8,841 nt of DNA from Patescibacteria group bacterium (GTDB lineage: Bacteria > Patescibacteriota > UBA1384 > CAILIB01), in contig JAGWZN010000024.1 of the NCBI GenBank assembly GCA_018968785.1, forward strand, positions 1 to 8,841. Direction: 5' to 3'. Shown piece by piece: positions 5,809-8,841 of the stretch; the stretch's first letter is position 1, and the number at the start of each line of letters is the position of its first letter. The position numbers and the translations under genes are program-made. The notes beneath the pieces were generated by a model, which was given only the letters and a program-made list of their open reading frames with translations, ran no database searches and had not been told where the DNA came from.

Positions 5809-7077
5809 TTATTCTCGGGTAATTTGAGCGCCGAGCGAGCGGAGCCGTTCGTCAATGGCGGCGTATCCTCGATCAATCAGCTCGGCATGTTCAATAGTGG
5901 ACGTCCCTTCGGCAGTCAGCGCCGCCAGTACCAGAGCGGCACCGGCCCGCAGATCGGGCGAGATCAGAGAGCTGTGACGCAGCTCGGTCGGGCCGCTAAC
6001 CAGTACCCGATGCGGGTCACAGGTTACAATATCGGCGCCCATCTTTTGTAACAGGTCAACAAAATACAGCCGGCCTTCATACATCCAGTCGTGGATCAGA
6101 CTGCTACCCTTAGCTTGCGTCGCCAGAACGGTAAACGGTGACTGCAGATCCGGCGGAAAACCGGGCCAGGGAGCCACTTGTACGTTATTACCAGTCAGTC
6201 CGGGGCTGGGCAGGATCTCCAGTGATTGATTTTCCGGATGGTAGGTGTAGCGGACCTGGAAATCATCTAGAGTAGACAGGATTGGAAATAGCCCTTCCTG
6301 GCTACCAACTCGTTCCAACGTAATGTGGCCGCCGGTGATAACGCTGGCCACCGCGAACGTCCCGACCTCTACCTCGTCCGGCAGGGTTTCAATTTCGGCG
6401 CTTTGGGAAGAGAGGCTATCATTTCCTTCAATCCGAACAGTCGAAGTGCCGTCGCCGCTAATCCGGTATCCCATATTTCGGAGCAGATCAGCCAGATTGC
6501 CAATATGGTGTTCCTCGGCGGCGTTATACAGAACCGTGCTTCCGTTTGCCAGGCAGGCAGCCATCATCAGGTTCTCGGTACCGGTAACGCTTTTCTCCTT
6601 TAAATAGATCTCCGATCCCGTTAACCGCGGGGCAGTCATGGTGTACTCATCGTCCTGCTGCTCAATACGCGCTCCCAGCGACTGGAACGCTTCCAGATGC
6701 GGTTCAATGCTCCTCTTGCCAATTACGCAACCGCCCGGATGCGGAAACCGTACCGTACCGAATCGGGCCAGAAGCGGGCCGACCAGCACGATTGAGGCCC
6801 GCAAGGCTTTGCCCAGGTCCGATGGGATAACCGGATCGGATACGCCTGAAGCGTCAACCGTAACCGTGCCCGGCTCCGGATGGGTAATCTGACAACCGAG
6901 TTGGTTTAGGATCTCCATCATAGTCCGCACGTCGCCGATATCGGGCAACCGGCGAATGGTTACCGGTCGATCAGTCAACAGACTGGCGGCCAGCAGCTTG
7001 AGGGCGGCGTTCTTGCGGCCGGAGACGACCAAGGAGCCTTCAAGCGGTGTGCGGCCGGTAATACGAAGCTGGGTCAT
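5809..7077 (-). CDS. murA: UDP-N-acetylglucosamine 1-carboxyvinyltransferase MurA
   Basis: MurA transfers enolpyruvate from phosphoenolpyruvate to UDP-GlcNAc, the first committed step of peptidoglycan synthesis, in the cytoplasm. The protein has 422 residues, normal for the family. Visible active-site features are K22-N23 in SGRKNAAL, the loop Cys at C117 in HPGGCVIGKR, D310 in FPPDLQSPF, R336 in MYEGRL, and D375 in SPDLRAGAALVLA. The loop Cys is the residue alkylated by fosfomycin, so the enzyme is probably sensitive in principle; many Cys-to-Asp homologues are resistant. Two positions differ from the commonest sequence: Arg before K22 where Ala or Ser is usual, and Pro-Pro-Asp in place of Pro-Thr-Asp. 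It is the first gene of the compact murA-mreB-GT-wecG run and diverges from the PEGA gene. Its start has no Shine-Dalgarno motif; CATTACACC precedes the ATG. Confidence 0.96.
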   Translation of the reverse strand: MTQLRITGRTPLEGSLVVSGRKNAALKLLAASLLTDRPVTIRRLPDIGDVRTMMEILNQLGCQITHPEPGTVTVDASGVSDPVIPSDLGKALRASIVLVGPLLARFGTVRFPHPGGCVIGKRSIEPHLEAFQSLGARIEQQDDEYTMTAPRLTGSEIYLKEKSVTGTENLMMAACLANGSTVLYNAAEEHHIGNLADLLRNMGYRISGDGTSTVRIEGNDSLSSQSAEIETLPDEVEVGTFAVASVITGGHITLERVGSQEGLFPILSTLDDFQVRYTYHPENQSLEILPSPGLTGNNVQVAPWPGFPPDLQSPFTVLATQAKGSSLIHDWMYEGRLYFVDLLQKMGADIVTCDPHRVLVSGPTELRHSSLISPDLRAGAALVLAALTAEGTSTIEHAELIDRGYAAIDERLRSLGAQITRE

Positions 7078-7081
7078 GGTG

Positions 7082-7116
7082 TAATGATTAAAAACATACT
7101 GACGAATTCATCATTA
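7082..7116. repeat. Inverted repeat TAATGAT/ATCATTA in the murA leader
   Basis: TAATGAT (7082-7088) and its exact reverse complement ATCATTA (7110-7116) are separated by 21 bases in the 72-base gap between murA and the divergent PEGA gene. It could be an operator or a weak stem in the murA 5' leader. The region is AT-rich, so chance is a real alternative. Confidence 0.3.
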
Positions 7117-7118
7117 GT

Positions 7119-7146
7119 ATTCTATCTTATTTTGTAGTAATCTTAA
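7119..7146 (-). promoter_or_regulatory. Possible promoter of the murA-mreB-GT-wecG run
   Basis: The minus strand has TTAAGA (7146-7141; four of six -35 bases), a 16-base spacer and TAGAAT (7124-7119; five of six -10 bases). The start would be near 7112, leaving a leader of about 35 bases before murA. A TTTAAT box 9 bases before the ATG is an alternative, which would give an almost leaderless transcript. Confidence 0.33.
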
Positions 7147-7149
7147 AGC

Positions 7150-7890
7150 GTGGAACCGCTGATTGTCGATTATCGATTTTTCCGTCGCTCGTATCCAAGC
7201 CGGTATATTTGGCACTTTCTTCATCTGTTAGTGATGGTCGTGTTAATTGTGCTCTGTTCGGTTGTGGCGGTTTTTTATTCGATGGGCTACAAGTTGAACC
7301 TGGCGGCCCGGACAATCGAACAGACCGGAATTTTACAGCTCGGTACTGACTCTGCCTCGAATCCGGTAACCGTGTATATAGATGGCGCGGCGAAGTCGTC
7401 TACCCTACCCTATCGGTATAATCAGGTTTTGCCGGGAGAGTACTCGGTTAGTATTAAAAAAAACGGCTACCAGTCATGGGATCGGATGGTCAGTGTTGAG
7501 CCGAACATGGTGGTCTCGTTCCAGCATATCGTGCTGATTTTAACCTCGCCGATACAGCGCCCGGCCACCGGTACCGATCTGGATCTGCTGGCGCATGCCG
7601 GCCATCCGCAGAACGGTCTGGAAGTACAGAACGAAAATGAGTTGTGGATAGAAGGCCAGTTTATTACCAGAACTTCCGACAATATCACCAATGCGCAGTG
7701 GTATCCGGATAACCAGCATGTCGTGTACCAAGCGGGCGACGAGCTGCTATTGGCTGATTCGGACGGTCTCTCTACCGAGCGACTACTTACCGTTCCGGGC
7801 GGCGTGCCAATCGATTACACCTTTAAAAACAACGGTAAAATCTTAATCTACCAGCTTGGCCAAAACGCCTACGAAGTAACGCTGTTTTAA
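7150..7890 (+). CDS. Membrane-anchored PEGA-domain protein
   Basis: This protein of 246 residues starts with GTG; no ATG in frame gives a full N-terminus. A basic N-terminus (RFFRRSYPSRY) is followed by one strong hydrophobic helix (about 24-44), which suggests a single-pass anchor with the rest outside the cytoplasm. Residues about 60-130 look like a PEGA domain, a beta-rich module often found in surface proteins: PVTVYIDGAAKSSTLPY and then LPGEYSVSIKKNGYQSW. The region after 160 (NITNAQWYPDNQHVVY, then DELLLADSDG) resembles one or two blades of a TolB/WD40-like propeller, too few to close a propeller alone. The role is unknown; a structural or ligand-binding envelope function is a guess. 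It diverges from murA and converges on the sortase gene with 4 bases between stops, but it has no obvious C-terminal sorting signal. Confidence 0.82.
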   Translation: MEPLIVDYRFFRRSYPSRYIWHFLHLLVMVVLIVLCSVVAVFYSMGYKLNLAARTIEQTGILQLGTDSASNPVTVYIDGAAKSSTLPYRYNQVLPGEYSVSIKKNGYQSWDRMVSVEPNMVVSFQHIVLILTSPIQRPATGTDLDLLAHAGHPQNGLEVQNENELWIEGQFITRTSDNITNAQWYPDNQHVVYQAGDELLLADSDGLSTERLLTVPGGVPIDYTFKNNGKILIYQLGQNAYEVTLF

Positions 7891-7894
7891 CCGG

Positions 7895-8665
7895 CTACCG
7901 GTCGGCCGGCAGATTGCCGGTAAATGAGTCGGGAGTAAACGGTGTATTGCCGGCGGGATCGGGTGTGGTCTGTGTGCCCTCTACCACCAGTCGGCGTAAA
8001 CTGGTGCCGATCGGCGTGCAGGTAATCAGCCGGATACCGTCGCCGGTTCCGGTTAAAACGCTCAGATCGGTGGGTTGCACCTGATAAATCTTGGTAATCG
8101 TATAGGTATACTCCCGGTTGTTATACGCTACCTTAATCTCTTGACCGAGCTGGACTTTGGCAAGTGGCGCGAAAACCGAATTGTACTGCCCTTTATCCCA
8201 GATGTAATTGGAACTATGGCCGGTAATAATGACCATGCCGTGCAGCCCCGGCTTCGCGGTTCCGGCAATGTTTATTACCCCGGTTTCCAGCGCCTGTTGT
8301 ACGTTCCCGGTGATCGGAACGTCCCAGTGGATTGGCGCCGAGAGGTTGTCCAGTCCGGGCAGGTTAACGGTGTCATTGGGAATATCGGGTGTCGGAACCG
8401 GAGTAGCGACGGCGGGTTGCGCGGTCGGTGGCGGTGTGGTTACCGTTTGAACGGTATTGGCGGAACTGGTCGTGGCCAGTTGGAAAAAGGCGTTATAGTT
8501 CATTCCCAGGTAAATAACACCGCCGGCCAGCACAATACCCACCGCGGTCAGATACAGCGACTTTAGTTGCCGGATCGGCTGCGGCGCTTCACGTAAAAAA
8601 AGACGGATATCCGCTTCCGTCAGCTCTAAGATAGCAGATTGAAGAGGTAAGGCGATCGTGCTCAC
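7895..8665 (-). CDS. Sortase family transpeptidase (class D/E-like)
   Basis: Sortases cleave a C-terminal sorting motif and join the protein to the envelope or to another protein. This one has 256 residues: a cytoplasmic N-terminus, a single membrane helix (about 37-55), a Pro/Thr-rich linker (about 65-95) and an extracellular catalytic barrel. The catalytic His is H150 in IITGHSSNY. The Cys is C216 in LITCTPIGTSLRRLVV, with R224 or R225 as the expected Arg. The TGHSS and TC signatures, N-terminal anchor and linker fit housekeeping-like class D/E sortases; the exact class needs a profile search. A short polar tail follows the barrel. The GTG at 8665 is the only plausible start, because the frame is closed by a stop upstream. 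No substrate with a sorting signal is visible in the window. A strong promoter lies just upstream. Confidence 0.92.
   Translation of the reverse strand: MSTIALPLQSAILELTEADIRLFLREAPQPIRQLKSLYLTAVGIVLAGGVIYLGMNYNAFFQLATTSSANTVQTVTTPPPTAQPAVATPVPTPDIPNDTVNLPGLDNLSAPIHWDVPITGNVQQALETGVINIAGTAKPGLHGMVIITGHSSNYIWDKGQYNSVFAPLAKVQLGQEIKVAYNNREYTYTITKIYQVQPTDLSVLTGTGDGIRLITCTPIGTSLRRLVVEGTQTTPDPAGNTPFTPDSFTGNLPADR
7906..7920. repeat. GC-rich hairpin at the sortase C-terminus
   Basis: CCGGCA (7906-7911) and TGCCGG (7915-7920) form a perfect 6-bp stem with a 3-base loop, just inside the 3' end of the sortase gene and 15 bases past the convergent PEGA stop. No T tract follows on either strand, so it is not a canonical intrinsic terminator. 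It might act as a 3'-end stabiliser for either transcript. Confidence 0.35.
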
Positions 8666-8683
8666 TGTGTGCTCATTAGTGAG
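8661..8683. repeat. Inverted repeat CTCACT/AGTGAG over the sortase start
   Basis: CTCACT (8661-8666) and AGTGAG (8678-8683) form a perfect 6-bp dyad with an 11-base centre. It spans the predicted transcription start and the GTG start codon, so it could be an operator, or a 5' hairpin that hides the start codon in the mRNA. Confidence 0.4.
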
Positions 8684-8686
8684 GTA

Positions 8687-8715
8687 GCTATATCATATAT
8701 TGTTTAATCTGTCAA
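8687..8715 (-). promoter_or_regulatory. Predicted promoter of the sortase gene (extended -10)
   Basis: The minus strand carries a perfect TTGACA (8715-8710), a 17-base spacer ending in TGA, and TATAGC (8692-8687). The TGn before the hexamer is an extended -10. The expected start is near 8680, only about 15 bases before the GTG start codon, so the message would be nearly leaderless. Confidence 0.72.
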
Positions 8716-8734
8716 TCTGTGATACCGTAGAGGT

Positions 8735-8841
8735 ATGCCTTACCGTATCGGGATTGATGCGCGTTTTTTTCGGAAGGAGACTGCCGGGCTCGGACGATAC
8801 AGCCGTGAGCTTATCCATCATCTGGCCGCCATTGATCACGT
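8735..8841 (+). CDS. GT4-family glycosyltransferase, N-terminal fragment (cut by window edge)
   Basis: I translated this frame by hand from the ATG at 8735; 35 codons are visible before the right edge. It reads MPYRIGIDARFF, then TAGLGRYSREL, which matches the IDAR and G(I/L)GRY N-terminal signature of GT4 (GT-B fold) glycosyltransferases. The catalytic C-terminal domain lies outside the window. It diverges from the sortase gene, with 69 bases between the starts. A GAGG sits one base before the ATG, too close to be a normal ribosome-binding site. ATACC/GGTAT (8722-8726 and 8732-8736) forms a small dyad over the start. Enzymes with this opening often act in surface glycan or lipopolysaccharide-like synthesis; the specificity is unknown. 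Confidence 0.85.
   Translation, partial: MPYRIGIDARFFRKETAGLGRYSRELIHHLAAIDH

Noticed and set aside
5799..5876. Longer N-terminus for mreB from an ATG at 5876
   Set aside because: The 26 extra residues fall within the murA coding region and are not MreB-like; the ATG at 5798 gives the standard MreB N-terminus right after the murA stop.
5575..6051. 158-codon open frame on the plus strand opposite mreB and murA
   Set aside because: It is antisense to two strongly supported genes, spans their junction and shows no recognisable domain; it follows from the codon use of the real genes.
7896..7922. TACCGG...CCGGTA and nested CCGG stems between the PEGA and sortase stops, as a bidirectional terminator
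   Set aside because: No T tract follows on either strand; CCGG strings are common throughout the window and easily give such stems.
8075..8566. 163-codon open frame on the plus strand opposite the sortase
   Set aside because: It lies wholly antisense to the sortase and its translation is low-complexity Gly/Arg-rich, typical of a shadow frame.
8699..8734. Promoter for the plus-strand glycosyltransferase at 8735 (TTGTTT with a downstream GATACC or TACCGT)
   Set aside because: The -10 match is poor; the strong elements in this gap are on the minus strand and belong to the sortase.
1..8841. CRISPR arrays, tRNA or rRNA genes, insertion sequences, attachment sites
   Set aside because: All gaps between genes are under 80 bases and none shows regularly spaced repeats, cloverleaf-like sequence, transposase frames or terminal inverted repeats.

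Overview
The window looks like bacterial chromosome with about 50-53% G+C by eye, dense in genes, with every intergenic gap under 80 bases. It carries housekeeping and cell-envelope genes. The mix suggests a member of the Patescibacteria/CPR, perhaps a Saccharibacteria-like lineage. That mix is a short NusA without RimP beside it, a PEGA-domain membrane protein, a single-pass sortase, MurA, MreB, GT4 glycosyltransferases, a WecG/TagA enzyme, and no usable Shine-Dalgarno sequences. The placement is an inference from gene content, not from a phylogenetic marker. At least one gene appears to end in TGA, which fits the standard bacterial code better than the TGA-glycine code of Gracilibacteria/Absconditabacteria.

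Layout. (1) Positions 1-1755, minus strand: nusA followed by the N-terminal part of a ClpC/ClpB-type ATPase cut by the left edge. A consensus-like sigma70-type promoter (TTGACT-N17-TATACT) precedes nusA. A hairpin with a U7 tract lies between the promoter and the start codon, like a transcription attenuator. (2) Positions 1828-2922, plus strand: one GT4 glycosyltransferase, divergent from nusA. (3) Positions 7077-2919, minus strand: a compact run murA - mreB - GT4 glycosyltransferase - wecG/tagA, with gaps or overlaps of only 10-17 bases. (4) Positions 7150-7890, plus strand: a membrane-anchored PEGA-domain protein, divergent from murA. (5) Positions 8665-7895, minus strand: a sortase with a near-consensus extended -10 promoter. 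(6) From 8735, plus strand: the first 35 codons of another GT4 glycosyltransferase, cut by the right edge.

How they fit together. MurA makes the committed peptidoglycan precursor and MreB organises wall growth. The GT4 enzymes and the WecG/TagA enzyme probably build a lipid-linked surface glycan, and the sortase attaches proteins to the envelope. The murA-mreB-GT-wecG run therefore joins wall synthesis, cell shape and surface polymer synthesis in one likely transcript. NusA and the Clp ATPase form a separate transcription/proteostasis unit.

I see no mobile element, CRISPR array, tRNA or rRNA, and no clearly new multi-gene system. The observations most worth following are regulatory: the nusA leader attenuator, the lack of Shine-Dalgarno motifs with a recurrent C-rich element before several start codons, and the duplicated start region of the sortase.
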